In this document: piece after piece, positions 55,873 through 64,000 of the stretch
Layout: each line of letters begins with the position of its first letter
Numbering within the stretch: the first letter of the stretch is position 1
Assembly: GCA_028285035.1 (NCBI GenBank)
Contig: JANQQF010000062.1
Coordinates: 62,001 to 126,000 of the forward strand
DNA from: Phycisphaerae bacterium
GTDB taxonomy: Bacteria > Chloroflexota > Anaerolineae > 4572-78 > J111
Direction: 5' to 3'
Length of the DNA: 64,000 nucleotides
Notes under the pieces: generated by a model
Database searches by the model: none
What the model was told of the DNA's origin: nothing
What the model saw: the letters and a program-made list of their open reading frames with translations, nothing else
Made by a program: the position numbers and the translations under genes

Positions 55873-58800
55873 ATGAAACATCAATATTACCGTTGGTTTA
55901 GAGGTTTATTGATATTCATATGGGCTGGGTTGTTTGGTTTGTTAGCTTATATAACATTGCCTTCACCCTCTGTTTTAGCTCAAAACTTAGTCTGTCCCTG
56001 GGAAAGCCACGCTCCACCTCTAGGTTCAGAGGTTTTTACATTGACAGGTACAATTTCTGATCATCTTGGACATCCAGCTAGCTGTGTTCAGGTCTTTGCC
56101 TTTAGCGGGATAGGCTCTTTCTCAACGAACACTGATGAAAATGGTGAGTTTTCACTTGTGGTAGCGAACAGGGAATATGACGTCGTGTTTAATCCAATAC
56201 CTATGAGCGGAGGCCCAGCTTCAGATGTCCGACGGGGGGTCGATGACCCGGAAGACCTGACACCTATCATTGAACTACCAGCCGGAAACTTAATCTCAGG
56301 TAGAATTCTTAGCGATATAGGTGAACCCCTTGATCTAGGAGATCAAGGAGTCAGTATTTTTGCCTCTAACCAGGAAACTTTTAGCGGTTTTGGGCTACCT
56401 GGCACGTCTCCTACAGGAACTTTCCAAATCTCACTGGCCTCTGGTCCTTGGGAGTTGACGTTTACACCACCTAACTTTAAAGGTCTAGCACCAGTGGCGA
56501 TTACGATGACCATAACTGAAGATATTACCCGTGATATTTTTTTAGCGTCAGGGTTTACGCTGCACGGGAAAGTGTTAAGCGGTAATCTAGGTATCCCGAA
56601 TGTGGAAATTTTTGCGTTAGATACGTCCAGTAAAGAAAAAGGTCAGAAAAAGGAATTTGGTTTTAGTCCTTCTCGACTGGATGGGGGTTACTACGGCACA
56701 TTACCAGAAGGTGTTTATGATGTTTCATTTCTAGCTCCACCTGACATGGGATTCGGCTCAGTCGTTGAACTTGGTATCGAGGGTCCACCTAATTCTGGTT
56801 CCCCCGAGATCTTTAGGCAGATCGATTTAGCAGTTGGATATACCATCTTCGGTACTGTAAATTGTCGTTTTGGTCAGCCCAATTTTTTTGTTCATGCTGC
56901 TCCTGAGCAACCAATTGCTGGCATAATAGGAGGATGGGGAACTTTTACTGGCGCGGGGGGAGCTTATGCTTTGGCTTTGCAACCAGGCAGGTATGATCTT
57001 GAGGTTTCGGCTCCAGAGAATAGTGAGTTACGACCTCTTAAGATAGAAACCATAACAATTACCGAAAACATGCCAGTAAATTTTACATATCCCTGCGTAG
57101 AAGGCTTGACTTATGCTAGAATTCTTAATGAAAAGGGAGAACCCCTACCCGATGCTAAAGTATTCCATAATGGTACCCTAGCTATCGATGATTTAAGCGG
57201 GGATACATTTGTTGATGTTAATGGAAATTTGGTTTTAGAACACGTTCAATTAAACGATAAGATTATAGGTTTGGCCCCCGTTCATATTGAGCCAAGTTTT
57301 CGTGATCATCATGACCAATGGGCCTATCGAATTTACAATACCACCGCCCCTCTTGACCCCGAAGGGAATATGCACCCCTTCACCGTGATTTCCAATACAG
57401 GCCCGCAAACATTAACAATACAATCGCAAAATACGCTTATTTTGTTTAATATCGTCGTCTCCATTGAGTGGGATGCAACTGAGGCTTATATTTCTGGCAT
57501 TGAAGAAGCTTTTCGGAATGCCTCCGATTATCTTTACGATGTGACCGATGGACAGATGGCCTTTGAGAAAGTCTTGATTTATGACAATGCTGAACATTGG
57601 GAGGATGCTGATTTTCAGTTTTCAACCAAGAACACTGTTCGGCCTTATGCTTATATTGGGGGGATTACATCTAAAGACACGGGGCAAGCCATTCGGGTAG
57701 GTCGCTTTTGGAATAGATATGGCTCCGGCGAGAATGCAACCTGGAATCAGCCTGATGGTTATCGGACCCTTATCCATGAATTTGGACATTATGCCCTGTA
57801 TCTGGAAGATGAATACTTTGCTCGGGGCAAAGATGAGGATGGTAACTTACAAGCTGACAAGAATGTCGCTTGTACCGATCCCCTGATCAGAAAGAGTTCA
57901 TCTGGTGATGCGACCAATGCCAGTATTATGTACTGGCACTATAACGCTAGTGAGTTAGCCGGGGCAGATCGCTGGAATGAGAATTGTCAAGCTACAGAGC
58001 AACATCGGATCAACGGAAAGTCAGATTGGGAAACAATTATTGATCGCTATCAGGGTGACACCTGGACACTTCATACTCCTAGCAGCAGAGATAACATTAT
58101 GGCTGGTCCTGAGACATTCCCTAGAACATTATTACCTTTTCCAGAAATTATTAGTCACAACAGTGGCAATGCTGATCGAGATCCAATTAATATCAATATC
58201 CAAAGTGATCAGAGTGCACCAATTCACAATGCTCTCGTTGCTCTATATACAAAGAATCCAGCAGGTGTGACCGTTGCCATTGACCAAGGCGTAACCGATT
58301 CACAAGGCAGAATCAAAATTTTTGGTGCACGATTTGGAGATTTTGTTCAAGCAACCACATTTGATGGTGCCTTATCTGGAAGGATCGAAATCGATGATCG
58401 GACGGATTATCAGTTTCCTTTATTTCCTTCAGGTGTCCGTAAAGCAATCGCTATAGCAAGTAGTGGGGTTGATACCTCCTATCTAAGCTTGATACCGAGT
58501 AGTGATGGGAATACATTTACCATTGAGCTATTTGGACCAAACGGCATCGGCAATTTATTTGGTATTGTCATTCCTGATAAAGTCGGAAGTACGCCACGAT
58601 TTACCCATCTGGCTTATAATGCGGATGAAACCACCTATGAAGGACACGTAGAGTTTACTGGGGGAGAAGAGGGAAGTGGGCAAGTACAAATTAATGGGGT
58701 GGTCGATGGTCAGCTTATTTTGATAAACAGTGATTACACCCTGCAACAGGTACAGGCCATTACACCCAACATTCTCTACGCTCAAGATGGTAACTTTGAA

Positions 58801-59166
58801 TTCCATATCCCCGCCGAGGGAATTTTGGCAGACCTGTATGCCGCAACCTTACCTACTGGTTATGTGCCGGGCCCCTTACCCAAGGATTTATCTGTCATCG
58901 GCAATGCTTACAGTGTCCGTTTATCAGGGGCCTTAGCTGAATTAGAAAAAGATGGAATGGTTCGATTACATTACCATCCAAATGTCCTGGGGCATTATAA
59001 GAACATCGCGATTTATTTTTGGGATGCCAATTTAGGGTGGCAAAATATAGGTGGTGAGGCAAGTGAGGTTGACAACGCGTGGTCAATTGCCACCCGACGT
59101 TTAGGTATTTATGCCTTGTTAGGTGAGCCTGCCTATACAATCTATTTACCTATCATCATCAAGTGA
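55873..59166 (+). CDS. Secreted Ig/transthyretin-repeat + CLCA-like metalloprotease (paralog G)
   Basis: 1097 residues, the shortest of the seven, with AAGGAGGAGG before the ATG. Signal peptide: GLLIFIWAGLFGLLAYITL, cleaved near VLAQ. The N-terminal half consists of five carboxypeptidase-regulatory-like (transthyretin-type) domains at about 52-105, 142-205, 235-300, 330-390 and 414-480. Each has a strand such as LTGTISDHLG or LHGKVLSGNLG and ends with a YDVxFxxP-type strand. The zincin domain (524-728) has HEFGHYALYLEDEY (His635). Ig-like and ZU5-like parts follow and the protein ends YTIYLPIIIK. Sequence divergence from the others is higher, and its codon use looks more AT-rich, suggesting an older copy. 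It is flanked by conflict-type genes on both sides. Confidence 0.86.
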   Translation: MKHQYYRWFRGLLIFIWAGLFGLLAYITLPSPSVLAQNLVCPWESHAPPLGSEVFTLTGTISDHLGHPASCVQVFAFSGIGSFSTNTDENGEFSLVVANREYDVVFNPIPMSGGPASDVRRGVDDPEDLTPIIELPAGNLISGRILSDIGEPLDLGDQGVSIFASNQETFSGFGLPGTSPTGTFQISLASGPWELTFTPPNFKGLAPVAITMTITEDITRDIFLASGFTLHGKVLSGNLGIPNVEIFALDTSSKEKGQKKEFGFSPSRLDGGYYGTLPEGVYDVSFLAPPDMGFGSVVELGIEGPPNSGSPEIFRQIDLAVGYTIFGTVNCRFGQPNFFVHAAPEQPIAGIIGGWGTFTGAGGAYALALQPGRYDLEVSAPENSELRPLKIETITITENMPVNFTYPCVEGLTYARILNEKGEPLPDAKVFHNGTLAIDDLSGDTFVDVNGNLVLEHVQLNDKIIGLAPVHIEPSFRDHHDQWAYRIYNTTAPLDPEGNMHPFTVISNTGPQTLTIQSQNTLILFNIVVSIEWDATEAYISGIEEAFRNASDYLYDVTDGQMAFEKVLIYDNAEHWEDADFQFSTKNTVRPYAYIGGITSKDTGQAIRVGRFWNRYGSGENATWNQPDGYRTLIHEFGHYALYLEDEYFARGKDEDGNLQADKNVACTDPLIRKSSSGDATNASIMYWHYNASELAGADRWNENCQATEQHRINGKSDWETIIDRYQGDTWTLHTPSSRDNIMAGPETFPRTLLPFPEIISHNSGNADRDPININIQSDQSAPIHNALVALYTKNPAGVTVAIDQGVTDSQGRIKIFGARFGDFVQATTFDGALSGRIEIDDRTDYQFPLFPSGVRKAIAIASSGVDTSYLSLIPSSDGNTFTIELFGPNGIGNLFGIVIPDKVGSTPRFTHLAYNADETTYEGHVEFTGGEEGSGQVQINGVVDGQLILINSDYTLQQVQAITPNILYAQDGNFEFHIPAEGILADLYAATLPTGYVPGPLPKDLSVIGNAYSVRLSGALAELEKDGMVRLHYHPNVLGHYKNIAIYFWDANLGWQNIGGEASEVDNAWSIATRRLGIYALLGEPAYTIYLPIIIK

Positions 59167-59210
59167 GATGCTAGAGGCTAGACACTCTGTGGGTTGGAGC
59201 AGGATAAAAA

Positions 59211-60503
59211 ATGAGTGCGTTTCAATTTTTTGTAATACTAAAATGGATAATAGGCATTGTTCTCTTGATGAGTGTAGTCTTTTTTGGAGAAATGAAGTCA
59301 CCACTACCCCTAAAATCCAAAGTTGCGACTTCTTCTTCGATTTATCCTTTGCCTCAATTTAACACGGAATGGTCAGCTTATTTATATGCAACCCCAACAG
59401 GTTCTGGCAGGGATTTTATTGCTAATTTAAAGACTAACAATATACAAGATTGTCAGGATGTAGAATTTTTTGCAGAGTATTTAGGATCAGGTGACCACGT
59501 AGTATCTGTGGTTTTTGACGCTTACAAAATTTCTGAGGATTTTTATCAAGGAAGTACTGGTGGTGGTTTTTTCCCTGCTGATCATTTTTTTCGAGATATT
59601 CCTAGTGGGGTAGCCGATTTAAGCGCAATTTGTTCTTCTCTGTCTTTATCAGATATATCAACCCTAACAGTCAAATTTATAAATTACCACGTTTCAGGAA
59701 ATACCGCTGGTGTTATCTTTACTGACGATCGTGTTGCAGAACTTTCTTTACACGATAACAGCTTATATACTAACCAATCCATAATAGCTATGCCGACAAT
59801 TGGTCTTCCAGAACCACTGCCAGATCAAGTCCGACTGCTAAAAGGGCCTTACTCATTTCGTGCCCCTCCAAGTGTTGAGCATAGTGATCAGAATATGGCT
59901 CTACATTTATATTACTCTGATGAAGATTTAGGAACGATTAATCCGCTAACCATACGAGTTCTTGAATGGCAGGAGACGGGTTGGATTATTCATAATAACC
60001 ATACCCTACACTTTGATGGTTCGAATTATTCTTTGAGCATTCCAACTAGAAACTTTACAACATACGCTTTAGGTGCTGTATCAATATGGTGCGATAGCTT
60101 TTTAACAGATATTGGTTTGGAAAGCATGAGTAATATCAATCAAGTCTTAGAGAATGATGGTAAATTAAAGCTAGATAATACCTTTATGTCAGGCACAATT
60201 GTAAGTAAACCATACAAGCCATCTCCGCTTCTTGAACAATGGCAGTCCATTTCTTATATGACAAATGTGCCATTTAGTGCCTCACTAACTGTCAATATTT
60301 TGAATGTTGATGGGTATACTGTAATGACCAATATCGCCTCTGGTCAAGATTTATCCCTACTTGATCCAGAAAATCATCCCAGTTTGAAATTGCAACTTAA
60401 CCTCAAACCTAGTGCTGACGGAATATCTCCTGAATTAGACGAGTGGTGTATTGTAGCCAAAACTAAAGACTATAAAGTATATTTTCCGGTAATAGCCAGG
60501 TAA
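59211..60503 (+). CDS. Secreted protein with YFP tail, distant relative of the array's C-terminal domain
   Basis: 430 residues with an N-terminal signal-anchor (FFVILKWIIGIVLLMSVVFF). No zinc motif. Residues about 200-300 (LPEPLPDQVRLLKGPYSFRA, then MALHLYYSDEDLG, IRVLEWQETGWI and FTTYALGAV) follow the same block order as the ZU5-like tail of the paralogs: GLSVIGNAYEVRLS, VVRLHYHPEVMG, TAIYFWD and LGIYALMGV. It then has a unique C-terminal region and ends DYKVYFPVIAR, a variant of the family's YLP tail. The N-terminal domain is not recognised. It is probably an extracellular, non-proteolytic companion. It is located directly between paralog G and the STAND gene. Confidence 0.72.
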   Translation: MSAFQFFVILKWIIGIVLLMSVVFFGEMKSPLPLKSKVATSSSIYPLPQFNTEWSAYLYATPTGSGRDFIANLKTNNIQDCQDVEFFAEYLGSGDHVVSVVFDAYKISEDFYQGSTGGGFFPADHFFRDIPSGVADLSAICSSLSLSDISTLTVKFINYHVSGNTAGVIFTDDRVAELSLHDNSLYTNQSIIAMPTIGLPEPLPDQVRLLKGPYSFRAPPSVEHSDQNMALHLYYSDEDLGTINPLTIRVLEWQETGWIIHNNHTLHFDGSNYSLSIPTRNFTTYALGAVSIWCDSFLTDIGLESMSNINQVLENDGKLKLDNTFMSGTIVSKPYKPSPLLEQWQSISYMTNVPFSASLTVNILNVDGYTVMTNIASGQDLSLLDPENHPSLKLQLNLKPSADGISPELDEWCIVAKTKDYKVYFPVIAR

Positions 60504-60533
60504 CTAACAATTTTTAGGGTGATCACGGATTAA

Positions 60534-63500
60534 ATGCCTCAATCAGACAATCAGCTAGACAACAGAATCGATGCTAGTCCAGATACAGTAATTGAAGATA
60601 GCCTTGTTACCCAAGATAAGATCATCATCGGTAATATTCAAGGCAGTAACTTTGCCATTGGTACCGGGGCTAAAGTCATTATCAATCAGGTCAGAACGGC
60701 GGTCGAAGTAGCCAAACGGGACAATGAATTGGAGCAGGCTGCTCTGGCTGAAGCTGTAATTGATTATATTAATAAACTCGATCATCAGGTCGAGCAATCC
60801 AAAGACGAATTAGCTGAGATTGAACCTTATAAAGCCTTATTGCCCTATCGATTAGCTGATGCCTCACTCTTTTTTGGCCGAAATCAGGCTAAACGTGACT
60901 TGTTAACGAGTGTTGCAGGCAAAAGGCGTGGTCCTTTAACGGTGCTCCACTCGGTATCAGGCAGCGGCAAAACCTCGTTACTACAAGCAGGTCTCGCCGC
61001 CACCTTATTGGCTGATGAGCATCTGCCGCTCTATGTTCGGCCTTGGCGTAAGTCACCAACTGAAGCCATCAAACACACTTTATTACCCAATATGATTTCT
61101 ACCCCCAACTTGGCCCAAGTTCCACTGCGTACCTTCTTATTGGAAGTATTGAGAGTCCTTAATCCAAAGACAACTCTATTTATTTTACTGGACCAATTTG
61201 AAGAGTTCTTTCTCTTGGGTGATGAAGCTCAACGTGAGAGTTTCATCGATGAGTTGGGGGAATGTATTGATGATGAGACCTTACGTGTTCGATTTGTATT
61301 ATCGATACGAAGTGATCGCTTTGCCAATCTTTCTGAGTTTAGGTCGCGTATACCAACTATTTTTGCGAATGAGTATACTCTAAAACCATTGACCGTTCAG
61401 GAAGCAGAACAGGCCATTCGTCAACCAGCAGCACTAGCCAGTCTGATTTACGCACCAAACGTTGTTCCACATCTGGTCAATGAATTACAACGTCAAGATG
61501 GGCAGCAAACGCATATTATCCCCGCCCAACTGCAATTAGTATGTTGGGCCTTGTTTAGTAGTTTAGGTGAGAATCACCAAACCATAACTCAAGCTACAGT
61601 AGAGGAAATGGGTGGTGTTCCGGGAATTTTACGTAACTATCTAAAGCAAGTCGTCAGTCGAGAGATTATTGCTGAACAGCGAGACTTGGCTCATAAGATA
61701 TTAGAAGCCTTAGTCCGCTCTGATCGTACTCGGGATATTAAGACTACAACCGAATTAGCTCGCCTGATAGGTTCTCAACAAGAGCTACCTGAAGTCTTGA
61801 AATTGTTGGTCATTAGTCGCCTGTTACGGGTGATTGGTGATGAGACATCCAATGAGGACGAGGCTTATGAGTTGGCTCACGACTATCTGATCCCCCAAAT
61901 TGAACTTGACCCTAAAACAATTGCTCGCAAAGTTGCCCAAGAGTTACTGGATCAGGAGGTGGAGGCATATCAACGTAATCTAAAATTTTTAATTACGGGA
62001 GAGAAACTCAAAACGATTGAGGGTCAAGAAAACAATTTGTATTTCTCCGTAGAAGCGGAGGAGTTATATCGACGTAGTAAGACGGCCAGATGGTGGAACC
62101 GTATTACACTTCGGGGGCTAATTATCGGAGTTTTGTTAGCACTCTGTAGTATATTATCATTATGTCAAAGTTTGAACACTGCTCAAGGACGATTAGATAA
62201 CGCAAACAATGCTTTGGTTACAGCGACTAAGGTGATCTTTACCGCCCAAGAAGAAGCAGCAATTGCCGCCGCGAGCCAAGCCACAGCCCAAAGCGAACAG
62301 GCAACTGCCGAAGTAGCTGAAGCGACGGCCGTTGCGGCAGGGGCCACGGCTGATGTGGCCAGATCTACAGCTGAGGCCCGCCAGGGTACAGCGGTGAGTG
62401 ACTTGGGCACGGCGGAAGCAGCTGAAGCCACAGCTATAGCAGCTGAAGTGACAGCAGGCGTGGCTCGATCCACCGCTGAAGCACGGCAAGGCACAGCAGT
62501 GAGTGAGCAAGCCACGGCGGAAGCAGCGAGTGCGCAAGCCGCCCAAGCTCAGGCCACAGCCGCCGCAAGTCAAGCGACCGCAGAAGCGGGTGAGGAATTG
62601 GCTATTTCAGCCGAGCAGACAGCTCAGGCTGAACGGGCTGCAGCCGAGGCTGCGGCACAGGAGGCAGCAGCAGCAGCAGAACAGGCGAGACAGGCACAAG
62701 CTGCGGCCGAAGCGGCTCAGGCTGCAGCTAAAGAAGCTGAAAAAGCGGCTGAGGAAGCCGCTAGACAGGCTGAGAGAGATAAATTAGCTGCTGAAGAAGC
62801 GGCTAGGAATGCTGAAGCAACTCGGGTTGCTGTCGAAATCGAAAAGGAAGTGGCAGAACAAACCTTAGCTGAGACCGAACGGGTTGCAGCAATTGTTAGA
62901 AAAACAGTGAACTGTCCGACAGGGATGAACCCTCGCGCTATTACCTTTGATGGGACAAATATCTGGGTTACTAACCTGGCCGATAATACGGTGACAAAAT
63001 TTATCGACTCTGACTGTAATCAAATTGAGACCTTTTCAACTGGCTCAGCCCCTACAGCAATGATATCGGGGAATGGGGCAGTCTGGATTGCGAACCGTTT
63101 TGATAACACGATTCAAAAGATTGATATTGCTACAGGCATAACAACAACACTGTCTATCGGTTTACCAGGAAAGGGAGAACCAACTGCCTTGCTGTTTCAA
63201 AGTGGCATAATTTGGGTTGCTTCTGATAAGGAAAATTTACTCCACAAGTTTGACCCTAACACAAGTACAATTTTAGCCAGTTATAATACCCAAGATGATC
63301 CAACTGCCCTTACCTTTGATGGGACTTATATTTGGGTGGCTAATGCCAGTAGTAATACAGTATCACGAATTGATAGTACAACTGGAGCAACAACGATCAT
63401 TGCGGTAGGGGCTAGACCCGTTTCTCTCAGTTATGATGGAAATTTTGTGTGGGTGGTCAATCGTAATAATGACACCTTAACCAAAATTCAGGCTTCGGAT

Positions 63501-64000
63501 GGGACAGTGATGGGTACGTTTAGCACACCTAATTTTCCTGATGATGTAATTTTTGCTGATCGAAATATTTGGACGGCCAATATGGATGATAATTCCATTA
63601 CGCGACTAGACCCCAATACGGGTACGATTTTATCAGAGGTGGCGACAGGGCGCACCCCAACAGCGATGGTCTTTGATGGGGGAAATATGTGGGTTGTGGC
63701 CGAAGATGATAACCTTGTCCAGAAAATTCCTATTACAATCCAGCTCACTGATCCTGAGCCAGTTGATCTTATCTATGATGGCACTTATCTATGGACAGCT
63801 AATAAGGCAGGCAATACCATTACAAAACTGGCCCCAAACCTAAATGAACAGCCACGCTCTTTTAGTGTTGGCCAAGAGCCAGTTGGTCTAGTTAGTACAG
63901 GGGCATATTTGTGGATTATCAATCAGGTAGATGATACTGTTAGCAAAGTCAGGGTAGCAGATGGAATGACACTCGAGATATTTGCCGTAGGTAATAAACC
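60534..64000 (+). CDS. STAND NTPase with membrane helix, Ala-rich coiled coil and propeller (3' truncated)
   Basis: The frame is open from the ATG at 60534 to the window end, at least 1155 residues. Residues 27-53 carry the beta motif QDKIIIGNIQGSNFAIGTGA shared with the 53171 and 53870 products. Next comes a short coiled coil, then an nSTAND1-type NTPase: LFFGRNQAKRDLL, Walker A SGSGKTS (142-148), Walker B LFILLDQFEEFF, and a helical/winged region ending AYELAHDYLIPQI. One membrane helix follows (about 526-546; LIIGVLLALCSILSLC). A region of about 240 residues is rich in Ala, Glu, Gln and Thr, with recurrent TAEA and QATA units. A beta-propeller begins near residue 797 with at least nine blades bearing an IWVTN/VWVVN motif. 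The likely role is a membrane-tethered, nucleotide-gated sensor in the conflict module; the start site is weakly supported. Confidence 0.85.
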   Translation, partial: MPQSDNQLDNRIDASPDTVIEDSLVTQDKIIIGNIQGSNFAIGTGAKVIINQVRTAVEVAKRDNELEQAALAEAVIDYINKLDHQVEQSKDELAEIEPYKALLPYRLADASLFFGRNQAKRDLLTSVAGKRRGPLTVLHSVSGSGKTSLLQAGLAATLLADEHLPLYVRPWRKSPTEAIKHTLLPNMISTPNLAQVPLRTFLLEVLRVLNPKTTLFILLDQFEEFFLLGDEAQRESFIDELGECIDDETLRVRFVLSIRSDRFANLSEFRSRIPTIFANEYTLKPLTVQEAEQAIRQPAALASLIYAPNVVPHLVNELQRQDGQQTHIIPAQLQLVCWALFSSLGENHQTITQATVEEMGGVPGILRNYLKQVVSREIIAEQRDLAHKILEALVRSDRTRDIKTTTELARLIGSQQELPEVLKLLVISRLLRVIGDETSNEDEAYELAHDYLIPQIELDPKTIARKVAQELLDQEVEAYQRNLKFLITGEKLKTIEGQENNLYFSVEAEELYRRSKTARWWNRITLRGLIIGVLLALCSILSLCQSLNTAQGRLDNANNALVTATKVIFTAQEEAAIAAASQATAQSEQATAEVAEATAVAAGATADVARSTAEARQGTAVSDLGTAEAAEATAIAAEVTAGVARSTAEARQGTAVSEQATAEAASAQAAQAQATAAASQATAEAGEELAISAEQTAQAERAAAEAAAQEAAAAAEQARQAQAAAEAAQAAAKEAEKAAEEAARQAERDKLAAEEAARNAEATRVAVEIEKEVAEQTLAETERVAAIVRKTVNCPTGMNPRAITFDGTNIWVTNLADNTVTKFIDSDCNQIETFSTGSAPTAMISGNGAVWIANRFDNTIQKIDIATGITTTLSIGLPGKGEPTALLFQSGIIWVASDKENLLHKFDPNTSTILASYNTQDDPTALTFDGTYIWVANASSNTVSRIDSTTGATTIIAVGARPVSLSYDGNFVWVVNRNNDTLTKIQASDGTVMGTFSTPNFPDDVIFADRNIWTANMDDNSITRLDPNTGTILSEVATGRTPTAMVFDGGNMWVVAEDDNLVQKIPITIQLTDPEPVDLIYDGTYLWTANKAGNTITKLAPNLNEQPRSFSVGQEPVGLVSTGAYLWIINQVDDTVSKVRVADGMTLEIFAVGNK
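62205..62905 (+). repeat. Ala/Glu/Thr-rich coiled-coil coding repeat
   Basis: Imperfect short repeats encode units such as TAEA, QATAEA and ARQGTAVS, giving a GC-rich stretch within the 60534 gene. The two copies of ARSTAEARQGTAVS (near 62358 and 62463) are about 35 codons apart, a sign of internal duplication. The product would be a long alpha-helical stalk between membrane helix and propeller. Confidence 0.8.

Noticed and set aside
23579..59166. Polymorphic toxin or contact-dependent inhibition system
   Set aside because: The C-termini are constant, not variable, no toxin domain or immunity gene follows each protein, and no secretion-specific pre-toxin motif is seen.
62183..62573. Antisense and shifted-frame ORFs in the Ala-rich segment
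   Set aside because: They mirror the GC-rich coiled-coil repeat of the STAND gene, which is continuous in its own frame from 60534 to the window end.

Overview
The window is a bacterial chromosome segment, most likely from a filamentous or otherwise complex member of Chloroflexota. This is an inference from gene content: STAND-type regulators with XRE, NB-ARC and WD40 parts, multi-GAF histidine kinases next to KaiC-like ATPases, giant secreted repeat proteins ending in a short YLP tail, and adaptor-like proteins of a kind I associate with that phylum. No rRNA, tRNA, transposase, integrase or CRISPR array was recognised.

Region 1 (1-12916) is ordinary chromosome. It holds the 3' end of secA, a signalling cluster (winged-helix-like protein, KaiC-like ATPase, two small membrane proteins, five-GAF histidine kinase), adenosine deaminase, an MBL-fold hydrolase and a zinc-ribbon membrane protein. 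A convergent minus-strand set follows: Nudix hydrolase, proline-rich membrane protein, FlK-like thioesterase and a zeta-crystallin-type quinone reductase.

Region 2 (13489-22870) holds three STAND regulator units: an XRE-NB-ARC protein, a split NB-ARC/TPR pair whose genes overlap by TGATG, and an XRE-NB-ARC protein carrying 14 WD40 repeats. Between the first two sits an overlooked 55-codon gene for a small exported or membrane peptide, with its own ribosome binding site and a strong shared terminator.

Region 3 (23311-60503) is the unusual part: seven large secreted paralogs on the + strand. All share a C-terminal half of roughly 580-590 residues containing a zincin domain that closely resembles the N-terminal metalloprotease domain of animal CLCA proteins (HEFxHYALxLxDEY, compared with HEWAHLRWGVFDEY in human CLCA1). 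Five carry an FG-GAP/VCBS-like propeller region with exactly 14 repeats each. One carries a CSLREA/beta-helix region plus DUF11, and one carries five transthyretin-like repeats. Two decayed C-terminal fragments of further copies lie between genes, and two intergenic spacers share a hairpin repeat. An eighth secreted protein keeps only a distant version of the tail.

Region 4 is interleaved with region 3. Proteins at 53171, 53870 and 60534 share a short beta-rich motif, and the first two also share a C-terminal adaptor-like domain. One has a nucleoside phosphorylase/nucleosidase-like domain. The 60534 protein is a STAND NTPase with one membrane span, a long Ala-rich coiled coil and a propeller, and it runs off the window. 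A DJ-1/PfpI-like protein lacking its nucleophile sits beside them. Together they look like a bacterial conflict (immune-type) module embedded in a secreted CLCA-like protease array. The domain calls rest on motifs seen in the sequence; a functional link between the proteases and the conflict genes is inference.
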